A stretch of 46,128 nt of DNA from Cupriavidus sp. IDO (GTDB lineage Bacteria; Pseudomonadota; Gammaproteobacteria; Burkholderiales; Burkholderiaceae), in NCBI RefSeq assembly GCF_000812465.1, contig NZ_JWMA01000013.1, positions 1 through 46,128 of the forward strand, in the 5' to 3' direction. Below are positions 26,398-33,971 of this stretch, piece by piece. The notes below the pieces were generated by a model. The model ran no database searches and had not been told where the DNA came from. It saw nothing but the letters and a program-made list of their open reading frames with translations. Both the position numbers and the translations under genes were made by a program. Every line of letters begins with the position of its first letter. Position 1 is the first letter of the stretch.

Positions 26398-27807
26398 CTA
26401 CAACCAGTAGGCCCACACGCGCGCGATCATTTCCTTCATGCGCATGCCGATCGAACGGTCGTTCCATTGTTCAAGCGTGATGGGATTGGACGCGGCGAGA
26501 TCCACCTCGAACATGGCCTGCATCTGCGCGCCGAACTCCTGTCCCAGGACAACGGCGTTGACCTCGTCGTTGTATAGGAAACTCCGCCAGTCGAGGTTGG
26601 TCGATCCGACGGTGGACCAGACACCGTCGATAACCGCTGTCTTCGAATGCAACAGCACATCGCGCCGTTCGTAGATCTTTACACCGGAGCGCAACAGCTC
26701 CTCGTAAAAGGAGCGTCCGGCGAAGAACACCAGCCAGGAATCGGTCTTGCTCGGGAGGATGAGTCTGACATCGACACCGCGAACTGCGGCATCCTTGAGC
26801 GCGGCCAGCAGCTGCGGATCGGGAACGAAATACGCGTTGGTCAGATATACGCTCGTTACCGCGCTGCCGATTGCCGAGAGCAGGGTCGCGTAGATGAGGC
26901 TGTAGGGCTCGTCAGGCGAACTGCCGATGGCGCGCACGACCTCCTTTCCTATGTTGCCGAGTTGAGGGTAATAGTTCTTCGGCGCGAGCGGTTCACCCTT
27001 TTGCTTTGCCCACGTTGCCATAAACAGCTTCTGGAATTCGCGGACCACCGGGCCTTCCACTCTCACGTGGGTATCGCGCCAGGCAGGGCTTCCATCGGGC
27101 CGAGGCCTGGATCTAGGCCTGAACGATCCACTTGAGTAGACACTGCTGATATTGATCCCGCCAAGGAAGGCGATCTGACCATCCACAATCAACAGTTTGC
27201 GGTGATCGCGTTGATTGACCTCCCAGCCTTTCTTTGCAGACAGCGGGTTGACCGGATTGAACTCCAGCACCTTGATGCCGCTGTCGGAAAGGCGCTTGAA
27301 ATACTCTTTGGGTGAGTTAATTGCCCCCACGCTGTCGTAGATAAGATTCACCTGCACGCCCTGGGCCTGCTTCTCGATGAGCGCATCCGCAAAGCGATTT
27401 CCTACGGCATCGTCCTCGATGATGTAGGTTTCCATGTTGATATGGTCTTTCGCACTGCGGATGGCGGCAAACATGGCCTGAAACGTGGCTGGACCGTCCT
27501 GCAGCAGAAGCACCTTGTTTCCCACCACCAACGGGCTGCCGACGATGGCCGCTTCGAGTGCCAGATGCCGATCGAAGATATTGGTTTCATCGCTGTGGTT
27601 ACTGAGTCGACTGAGAATCTCCTTGCTTTGCTGGGGCGAAAGGGGACCGTGCGCGCCCCCTAGCTGCACAGGCTTGGCGGGACCGCTCCCCATATCCGGA
27701 ACAATGGTTGGCAGCACACTGCATCCGCCAGCGAGGGCGAGCAAGATCGCCAGCCATCCCGCCACCCTGCCCAGCCTGACGCACCACTGAATCCATTCAT
27801 GAAACAA
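26398..27807 (-). CDS. Cardiolipin synthase / phospholipase D-family enzyme with lipoprotein leader
   Basis: 469 residues if started at the TTG at 27807, which has GGAG five bases upstream; this start gives a lipoprotein signal peptide with lipobox LAGGC. Two PLD half-sites follow: HRKLLIVD (first HKD) after NPVNPLSAKKGWEVNQRD, and HSKTAVID (second HKD) before STVGSTNLDWRSF. A METYIIEDDAVG motif precedes the first. This layout is that of Cls-type synthases, which join two phosphatidylglycerols into cardiolipin. The lipoprotein anchor instead of two membrane helices resembles ClsC/YmdC-like members. It is the last gene of the minus-strand membrane operon. Confidence 0.88.
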   Translation of the reverse strand: MFHEWIQWCVRLGRVAGWLAILLALAGGCSVLPTIVPDMGSGPAKPVQLGGAHGPLSPQQSKEILSRLSNHSDETNIFDRHLALEAAIVGSPLVVGNKVLLLQDGPATFQAMFAAIRSAKDHINMETYIIEDDAVGNRFADALIEKQAQGVQVNLIYDSVGAINSPKEYFKRLSDSGIKVLEFNPVNPLSAKKGWEVNQRDHRKLLIVDGQIAFLGGINISSVYSSGSFRPRSRPRPDGSPAWRDTHVRVEGPVVREFQKLFMATWAKQKGEPLAPKNYYPQLGNIGKEVVRAIGSSPDEPYSLIYATLLSAIGSAVTSVYLTNAYFVPDPQLLAALKDAAVRGVDVRLILPSKTDSWLVFFAGRSFYEELLRSGVKIYERRDVLLHSKTAVIDGVWSTVGSTNLDWRSFLYNDEVNAVVLGQEFGAQMQAMFEVDLAASNPITLEQWNDRSIGMRMKEMIARVWAYWL

Positions 27808-27923
27808 GGCTGTCTCCGTCAACTGCGGGCATCCTTGGAGTCCGGCCAAGTCCGGCCAGGCAACTGCGTCACGGCAGGGCCCACTCAGCCGCACCCCACC
27901 AGGCACAACCGCGGCACATCGCG

Positions 27924-28082
27924 CTATATCTTGCCCATCAGCAACAGTACGAGCAGGATTACCAGCACCAGCCCAAGACCACCGCTCGGACCATAGCCCC
28001 ACCCCCGGCTGTGCGGCCAGGCTGGAAACGCGCCGATCAGCAGTAAGATGAGCACGATCAATAGTATTGTTCCCAACGTCAT
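27924..28082 (-). CDS. DUF3309 small membrane protein (third paralog)
   Basis: 52 residues: helix TLGTILLIVLILLLIGA, loop PAWPHSRGWGYGPSG, helix LGLVLVILLVLLLMG. The same length and fold as the two duplicated copies at 6699 and 42794, but diverged. The ATG at 28082 has GGGAG upstream and lies 17 bases after the desaturase stop, indicating one transcript. Confidence 0.88.
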   Translation of the reverse strand: MTLGTILLIVLILLLIGAFPAWPHSRGWGYGPSGGLGLVLVILLVLLLMGKI

Positions 28083-28099
28083 TTCATGTCTCCCAATAG

Positions 28100-29278
28100 T
28101 CAGGCATAGCAGCGGAGCTTCCCGGAAAACTCCTGCAACGCACGGATTCCGCTTTGGTCGGCGCGCCGGCACCAGTCTTCCAGCTGCTTGATCAGTTGCT
28201 CCTCCGGGATGGCAGAGCGGCTCCACAACGCGGTGAGGTCCTGGCGCATCGCGTAGACGGTGCGCAGCAACGCACTGGCATGCAGGGCCTGGTGCAGGAC
28301 TGCGCGCTCACGCGCCGGTAGGGCGCCCGCCTCCCTTTGTAGCCAGTGCTTGAGCGCTTCCTTCGCCTTGGCCTCATTCAGACCCGGTAGGGCACGCGCC
28401 CGCAGGGTGCGGATTTCCCCCAGTGCGGTTTTCCGCAGGGTGCTGGCGAACTTGGCCAGTACGTGGTAGCGGTGCGTGGAGATGGCCTGCAGGGTCTGCG
28501 CGTCGCAGCCTGTCCTGGCCGGATTGAAGCGGATCTTTGGCGCCACCCTGCGTACCCTGGCAAGACGCAGCGTCACCAGCAAGCGGATGTACACCCAACC
28601 AAGGTCAAGTTCCCACCACTTGCTGGACAGCCTGGCTGAGCTGACATAGGCATGATGGTTGTTATGCAGTTCCTCGCCGCCGATCAGAATGCCCCACGGC
28701 ACGATATTCGTGGAAGTGTCATTTGGCGCGTACGTGCGGTAGCCCCAGTAGTGGCCGATGCCGTTGATCACGCCCGCGGCGAAGAACGGAACCCACAGCA
28801 TCTGTACGGCCCAGATGCTCAGTCCGATCGGGCCGAACAGCACCAGGTCGATCGCCAGCATGAAGCCAATCCCTAGCCCGACGTGCTTCGCATAAAGATT
28901 GCGCTCAATCCAGTCATCGGGGGTGCCGTGCCCATACCTCTCCAGCGTTGCAGCGTTCCTGGCCTCACTGCGATAGAGTTCGGCACCTTCCAACAGCACT
29001 CGCCAGATGCCGTAGAACTGCGGGCTGTGCGGGTCTTCCGGGGTTTCGCACTTGGCGTGGTGCTTGCGATGGATCGCCACCCACTCCCTGGTCACCATAC
29101 CGGTGGTCAGCCACAGCCAGAAGCGCAGGAAATGGCTGGCGATGGGATGCAGATCGAGGGCGCGGTGGGCCTGGTGACGGTGCAGGAAAATCGTGACCGA
29201 CGCGATGGTGACGTGGGTCAAGCCCAGCGTCACAAGCGGGTAACCCCACCAGGGGAGACTAAGCAAGCCGAAGTGCAT
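28100..29278 (-). CDS. Membrane fatty-acid (acyl-CoA type) desaturase with a C-terminal extension
   Basis: 392 residues. The three histidine boxes of the di-iron desaturases are present: HRHQAH (about 33-38), HRKHH (about 70-74) and HNNHH (about 205-209), with hydrophobic helices between them. The usual bacterial enzyme ends about 40 residues after the third box. Here about 145 more residues follow (CDAQTLQAISTHRYHVLAKF ... QLEDWCRRADQSGIRALQEF), an Arg/Ala/Leu-rich helical domain that resembles the C-terminal part of some transposases; similar tails occur in related betaproteobacterial desaturases. It introduces a double bond into acyl chains in the membrane. ATG at 29278 with GAAGGAG. Confidence 0.9.
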   Translation of the reverse strand: MHFGLLSLPWWGYPLVTLGLTHVTIASVTIFLHRHQAHRALDLHPIASHFLRFWLWLTTGMVTREWVAIHRKHHAKCETPEDPHSPQFYGIWRVLLEGAELYRSEARNAATLERYGHGTPDDWIERNLYAKHVGLGIGFMLAIDLVLFGPIGLSIWAVQMLWVPFFAAGVINGIGHYWGYRTYAPNDTSTNIVPWGILIGGEELHNNHHAYVSSARLSSKWWELDLGWVYIRLLVTLRLARVRRVAPKIRFNPARTGCDAQTLQAISTHRYHVLAKFASTLRKTALGEIRTLRARALPGLNEAKAKEALKHWLQREAGALPARERAVLHQALHASALLRTVYAMRQDLTALWSRSAIPEEQLIKQLEDWCRRADQSGIRALQEFSGKLRCYA

Positions 29279-29345
29279 CGCCGGCTCCTTCGCAACAGTT
29301 TCGGCGTCGATAAGCCTCAGAGATCTGTCCGAGCTCCAGAAAGCT

Positions 29346-29420
29346 CTATCTCAATCCAAAGTATCCAAGCACGAACAAAACGATGACGACGGCCCCGACA
29401 AGCCAGATGATGTTATTCAT
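29346..29420 (-). CDS. 24-aa hydrophobic microprotein
   Basis: MNNIIWLVGAVVIVLFVLG followed by YFGLR and a TAG. The ATG at 29418-29420 has GGAGCG upstream. One transmembrane helix with a basic C-terminus. Very similar microproteins of this length recur in proteobacteria near stress genes. It lies between the ABC transporter and the desaturase in the same direction. Confidence 0.65.
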   Translation of the reverse strand: MNNIIWLVGAVVIVLFVLGYFGLR

Positions 29421-29620
29421 AATGCGCTCCTTGAACTATTCCCCTGCATGAACTGCAGGCGCGATGTGAATCTGTCCGCGCGGACATGCCATGCGAGGTG
29501 CCCATGGCTTTTCGCAGGGGTAGTGCCACTTTGTCACATACGACACGGAGACGTCTGTACGGTAGCGGTCAACACCACATTGGATGACTGGCGGCGCGGC
29601 AAGGCGGCATGTGGTACGGT

Positions 29621-29672
29621 CTGCAGGGTCTGCGCGTCGCAGCTTGCCCTGGCCGGATGAAGCGGATTCTTG
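29621..29672 (-). pseudogene. Fragment of a second desaturase gene
   Basis: These 52 bases repeat the desaturase gene segment at 28487-28540: 23 identical bases (beginning CTGCAGGGTCTGCGCGTCGC), then a close match through CCTGGCCGGA and GAAGCGGAT. Translated on the minus strand, HPARASCDAQTLQ parallels NPARTGCDAQTLQ of the desaturase tail. It looks like the last trace of a lost paralog. Confidence 0.6.
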
Positions 29673-29679
29673 GGAGGCA

Positions 29680-31440
29680 CTACCAGTCAAAGCGGTAGTC
29701 TCTGGTCGGATGCAGTTGCCATCTCCCGTCCCCGGGCAGCTCCAGAACCTGGTGGTGATATTTAAGGAGTGTGGGTCGATGGCTAACGCTGACAAGCGTC
29801 GTCGGCATGCCGGCCAGCTGCAAGTACAGACCTTCCTCGTTGCCAATATCCAAGGCGCTGGTGGCCTCATCCAGCATGGCATAGCGCGGCTTTGCGAGCA
29901 GCACACGTCCGATCGTGAGTCGCTGCTGCTCCCCGACGGATAGCACTTTTCCCCAATCCAGCTCCGCGTCCAGCCCGCCAAATCTGCCGACGATATCCGG
30001 CAGGTTGACCATCTCCAACAGCAGCAGGAGTTCCTCGTCGGATATCTCCCTATCATTGTTGTTGGGATATAGCAGCTGGTTGCGCAGGCTGCCGACCACC
30101 ATGTAAGGGTGTTGCGGCAAAAACAACATTTCGTCCGGCTTGGGGCGCATGATGCATCCCGTGCCGCAGCTCCACAGGCCCGCGATCGCGCGCATCAGAG
30201 AACTCTTCCCACCTCCGCTGGCACCGACAATGAGCAGGCCCTCTCCCGGGTTGATCGACACCGTCAGGTCCCTGACCAGCGTCCTCTCATGATTCGGCGT
30301 CTGCAAGGTGACATGTTCCAGCGCCAGGCGGGAGTCCTGCATGGCTTCGATCCTGCCCCCTGCATTCGGGGCTGCTTCTACCTTTCTGGCCAGGGAGTTG
30401 GAGAATGTGTCCAGCCGATCGAGCCCCGCCACAAATCGGCTCAGGTTTTCAAAGTTGTCAACGATCACGGCCAATGCGCTCAGTATGGCCGCAAACGCGC
30501 CGGCAGCCTGGATCGCACGACCGACTTCGAGCTCGCCCGAAAGAACGCGCGAAGCGACAATGGCGCTGGGCAGCATGATGGTCAGGAAGCCATAGCCATA
30601 CTGAAATAAATTCAGATTCAGTTGCCAGTTGATGAGTTTGTTGAAGTTGCGGAAAGCCTGTTCAAAACGCCCCCTCACATGAAAAGACTCCTGAGCTTCA
30701 CCCCGATAGAACGCAATAGACTCAGCGTTCTCACGAACCCGGATCAGGCTGAATCGAAAATCTGCCTCCCGCTTTAACTGATAAAAATTCAGACCAATCA
30801 GGACTCGCCCGAAGAAATATATCGATATCGAGGTGCCAGCGACGGCGTAGAGAACAAGAAAGAGGACAAGCGACCTGGAGATCGACCACAGGACGTTGCT
30901 GAACGCAATGAGTTGCAGCAGTGCACTAATGCTAACCAACAGAAAATATAGAGACTGGTGCGTAAACGTACTGATGTCCTCCGTCATCCGCTGATCCGGA
31001 TTGTCTATCGTGGCATCTGAATTGAGTTTGTAGAAAATCCTGTCCTTGAAATACCCGTCCAGATAGTGGTTGGTCAGCCAGCGCCTCCAGCGAATGCCGA
31101 GTTTATTTCTCACATAATAGTAAAATGCATAGATCGGCACCGCCAGGATCAGAATGTAGACGCACTTCGCGATGGAGATCCAGAAGCGATCAGCATCCTT
31201 GGCCGCCAATGCCGATGTAAATTCCCCGGATTGCTCGTTGAACAGTACATTGGTTTCGGTTTGCCCCAACAGCAACAGTATCAACAGAACAAGCAAGCCA
31301 ACTGCCGTCCATTTATCCCGGGAGAACCAGTACGGCTTCGCAATGGCCCAGAATCGAGTCCACAGGTATCGGTTGGAAGCGCCAATACCATTCTCAGACG
31401 CCGAACTGCCGTGCGGCCTCGGATCGTTATCGACGCTCAT
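29680..31440 (-). CDS. ABC transporter, SbmA/BacA-YddA type (fused membrane and ATPase domains)
   Basis: 586 residues. The N-terminal half has about six helices with the family region VRNKLGIRWRRWLTNHYLDGYF followed by NPDQRMTEDI, typical of ABC_membrane_2 (COG4178; SbmA, BacA, YddA). The ATPase half carries Walker A VGASGGGKSSL (about 416-426), Q-loop LPQHPYMVVGSLR, signature LSVGEQQRL (about 505-513), Walker B YAMLDEATSALD and the H-loop SVSH. Substrates in this family include peptides and very-long-chain lipids; the cargo here is unknown. It is not the NdvA-type cyclic glucan exporter. First gene of the minus-strand membrane run; GGGAG precedes the ATG at 31440. Confidence 0.9.
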   Translation of the reverse strand: MSVDNDPRPHGSSASENGIGASNRYLWTRFWAIAKPYWFSRDKWTAVGLLVLLILLLLGQTETNVLFNEQSGEFTSALAAKDADRFWISIAKCVYILILAVPIYAFYYYVRNKLGIRWRRWLTNHYLDGYFKDRIFYKLNSDATIDNPDQRMTEDISTFTHQSLYFLLVSISALLQLIAFSNVLWSISRSLVLFLVLYAVAGTSISIYFFGRVLIGLNFYQLKREADFRFSLIRVRENAESIAFYRGEAQESFHVRGRFEQAFRNFNKLINWQLNLNLFQYGYGFLTIMLPSAIVASRVLSGELEVGRAIQAAGAFAAILSALAVIVDNFENLSRFVAGLDRLDTFSNSLARKVEAAPNAGGRIEAMQDSRLALEHVTLQTPNHERTLVRDLTVSINPGEGLLIVGASGGGKSSLMRAIAGLWSCGTGCIMRPKPDEMLFLPQHPYMVVGSLRNQLLYPNNNDREISDEELLLLLEMVNLPDIVGRFGGLDAELDWGKVLSVGEQQRLTIGRVLLAKPRYAMLDEATSALDIGNEEGLYLQLAGMPTTLVSVSHRPTLLKYHHQVLELPGDGRWQLHPTRDYRFDW

Positions 31441-31901
31441 GTCACAACTCCCGGAACAGAACGGATCACGTACTCGTCACATTGATCCCGGCGTGGGCAA
31501 CACCGCAGGATGGCAGAAGATCACTATCGAAATATAGGTCAGCAATATGGTGAGAAGAAGGGAAGGCATGTGCGCAAGGAGGAGAGTCGCGTGCACTGGG
31601 CCTTCTGACCGGATCTGACCAGAATTAAAATAAATATCACGGACTGTGCGCTGGCGGACGGCGCCCGGCTCAAGGGTGAACTATATATAAATTCGATGCA
31701 GTGCTCGCTGCCGATTGAACGCACGGGAAATCCGCGTACCATTCTCGTCTACAACACTCCGTTATTTTCCTGCCGGATTAATAGGACCGGATTAAATCGT
31801 GTGAATTATCAGTCTCTTTGACTGGGCGTTTATGCCGATTTGAAGTGATTTCTTCCGGGGTTTCCGGGTATCGTAGCAGCCTTCTTGAAAAGGCGAGGAA
31901 A
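31441..31901. other. Divergent intergenic region, AT-rich
   Basis: 461 bases between the ABC transporter (minus) and the 122-aa gene (plus). It has AT-rich patches such as ACTATATATAAATTC near 31679-31693 and GGATTAATAGGACC near 31776, unusual for this window and compatible with promoters or protein binding. No gene supported. Confidence 0.4.
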
Positions 31902-32270
31902 ATGCCAACAGATTATCCCATTACCGTCATCGTCATTTTTCATGACGACCCCCGTAATTGGTACTTTGCGGAGGTTGATCCGACGGCGTGCATCTACCGG
32001 CTTGGCCCGTTTGACAGCGAAAATGCAATTCATGAAATTCTTTCTGTCATCTACCCTGCCGATCTGCCACGTGAAACCATCGACGCCCCCGGCGACTACG
32101 ACGATGGCACAATCCTGCGCACAGCAAGAGGGGCCGTCGATGCCCTGTTAGTCAGCCCTTGCCCGACTGGAGAAGTAGGAGCAGGGACATCCACTTCCTG
32201 GTGGCGACTTCTCTTCGGCCGCCGCGCTCCTGCGCGTGGCGCTCTTCGGGTACTAGGATCGAATAACTAG
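31902..32270 (+). CDS. Uncharacterised 122-aa protein, paralog of the gene at 15870
   Basis: 122 residues from the ATG at 31902 (GAGGAAA upstream): ITVIVIFHDDPRNWYFAEVD, YRLGPFDSENAIHEILSVIY, DDGTILRTARGAVDALLV, then a tail ending RRAPARGALRVLGSNN. The first 85 residues align with the 98-aa minus-strand protein at 15870-16166, sharing W-x2-AE, YR-x-GPF and a helix then P-x2-LP/VP. No named domain recognised. Cytosolic by sequence. DUF1488 follows, itself a domain of small single-domain proteins. Confidence 0.7.
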   Translation: MPTDYPITVIVIFHDDPRNWYFAEVDPTACIYRLGPFDSENAIHEILSVIYPADLPRETIDAPGDYDDGTILRTARGAVDALLVSPCPTGEVGAGTSTSWWRLLFGRRAPARGALRVLGSNN

Positions 32271-32558
32271 AACCCATCAGAAAAGGGGACGGTCATGCTA
32301 CAACGTGTCCCTGTCGGTGACCATCAGGTTTCGATCGAAGGGGGAGTAAAAGTACGGTCCCGTCGCGCCCGCAGTTGCCATCGGGTATACGGTGCGCTAT
32401 TCGATTGCGCGTACTGACAGGCGGCCGGTCAGGGACGGCGCAATGGTCGAAGCCGGCTTCGGATCAGGAAACCGGCGCATACTGGGGCTGGCACCGCTGT
32501 GCCGATGCCTGTAGTCAAGGGCGCCCGGCGTGCCATCACTGGATCAAAGGAGTCCACC

Positions 32559-32810
32559 ATGGCACTGAATTTCCCCAATCCCAGCCGGAGCTATGATGCG
32601 GCGCGGCACTGCGTATGCTTCTGGGGCTACGACAACGCCCGCGAGGTCGCATTCCAGGTCTCTGACAATATCCTTCTGCGCCTGAGTCAGGAGGTGGCTT
32701 CCGAAGAAGCGGCCTTTCTAGCTACATTCGACCGTCATCGCGAACGCATATTGCTGCTGGCAAAAAATATGTACACGTCGGGCGCGCGCAATACATACAC
32801 CATTTCGTAA
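32559..32810 (+). CDS. DUF1488 family protein
   Basis: 83 residues: LNFPNPSRSYDAARHCVCFW followed by GYDNAREVAFQVSDNILLRL, the DUF1488 pattern, then a charged helix (DRHRERILLLAKNMY). The ATG at 32559 has AAAGGAG upstream. The function is unknown. The last codons (ARNTYTIS) lie inside the duplicated segment: copy A begins within the same codons, so copy A carries a 3' stub of this gene at about 4243-4271. Confidence 0.85.
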   Translation: MALNFPNPSRSYDAARHCVCFWGYDNAREVAFQVSDNILLRLSQEVASEEAAFLATFDRHRERILLLAKNMYTSGARNTYTIS

Positions 32811-32861
32811 TGGCGGCAGCTTGCAGGCAGAGCGGCGTGCCAGGTGCCCCAGCTTTGCGCC

Positions 32862-33581
32862 TCAAGTCGCCGACAGGTCAGGCAACAAGCGATCAAACTC
32901 CCGCTTCACGACCGCGTAGCATTCGCATACGCGGTTTTCCAGCCCCACCCGGTCGAGTACAGCAATATGCCCATGGCTGTAGCGGATCAGGCCCGCGGCC
33001 TGGAGTTTCAAGGCGGCCTCGGTCACGCCGGAGCGCCGCACCCCGAGCATGTTGGCAATGAGTTCCTGCGTCATCGTCAGGTCGTTGGAGGGCAGTCGGT
33101 CGATGCTGAGCAGCAGCCATCGGCACAGTTGCTGATCGATGGAGTGATGGCGGTTGCATACCGCGGTTTGCGCCATCTGGGTAATGAGCGCCTGGGTATA
33201 GCGCAGCAACAGGCGCTGCAGAGCTCCGCCCCGCACAAACTCCTGCTTCAGGATCGTTGCACTCAGGCGATAACCATGTCCGGCGCTCTGCACGATGGCG
33301 CGGCTCGGGGTCGTCTCGCCCCCCATGAAAATGGCAATCCCGACCATCCCCTCATTGCCCACGATTGCAATCTCGGCGGAGGCCCCGTCTTCCATCACGT
33401 ACAGCAGCGAAATGATCGAATCGGTCGGGAAATAGACGTAGCCCTGCTGATCTCCTGACTCGTACACGACATGGGCCAGCGGCAACTCCACCAGGGTCAG
33501 GTGTGGTGCGAGGCGCTCCCAGTCGACGGCCGGCAGCGCAGCGAGAAGGTGATTGGACTTCGGATCGTGCGTGACGCTCAT
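32862..33581 (-). CDS. Crp/Fnr-family transcriptional regulator (copy B)
   Basis: A 239-residue twin of the regulator at 4327-5046, differing at a single residue that I can see (Asn in ENRVC). It has the same beta-roll sensor (EIAIVGNEGMVGIAIF) and winged helix (LTMTQELIANMLGVRRSG). It is divergent from the intact glucan synthase gene, with a 390-base shared intergenic region, so direct control of that gene is the simplest hypothesis. The effector is unknown. Confidence 0.9.
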   Translation of the reverse strand: MSVTHDPKSNHLLAALPAVDWERLAPHLTLVELPLAHVVYESGDQQGYVYFPTDSIISLLYVMEDGASAEIAIVGNEGMVGIAIFMGGETTPSRAIVQSAGHGYRLSATILKQEFVRGGALQRLLLRYTQALITQMAQTAVCNRHHSIDQQLCRWLLLSIDRLPSNDLTMTQELIANMLGVRRSGVTEAALKLQAAGLIRYSHGHIAVLDRVGLENRVCECYAVVKREFDRLLPDLSAT

Positions 33582-33971
33582 GACTGCATCTCACCGCTCA
33601 GGACAGGTTGATATCAGTGACTCCGACCTTGCCCAGCGCTTGGCGCCCAGGCCACGGGACGGTAGAGGATCACTTGCCTTTGCCAATATAGGTCAGCGGG
33701 TGGACAAGGCAAATTCCGCACAAGAGTGCACTTAAAGCCACGCCAATTTCAGCGGATGCGCACTCCCGGGTTTTCCCCTGCCCGCTCCGGGCAATCTGAC
33801 TGCAATGGAATAAATGTCCCGATCCGTACGCCTGCGGACCGCATTCGTCCCCTCGCCGGCTCATATTCCACAGCGGTGCGCAGCTCTCCGGCATCGTGAA
33901 GTCAAGCAAGGGATGGCGAGTGCCCGCGGCACCAATGATGCCAAGGCCCCTTTTGCTTCCCGGACCACGGA
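33582..33971. promoter_or_regulatory. Divergent control region between the Crp gene and the glucan synthase gene (copy B)
   Basis: It retains the AAGAGTGCACTT palindrome and the TTGATATCA element of copy A. It must contain both promoters. No canonical Crp or Fnr box was found, so the binding site of this regulator type remains open. Confidence 0.45.

Noticed and set aside
29680..31440. ABC transporter as the cyclic glucan exporter NdvA
   Set aside because: The membrane domain matches the SbmA/BacA/YddA type (VRNKLGIRWRRW, NPDQRMTEDI), not the NdvA/ChvA exporter type.
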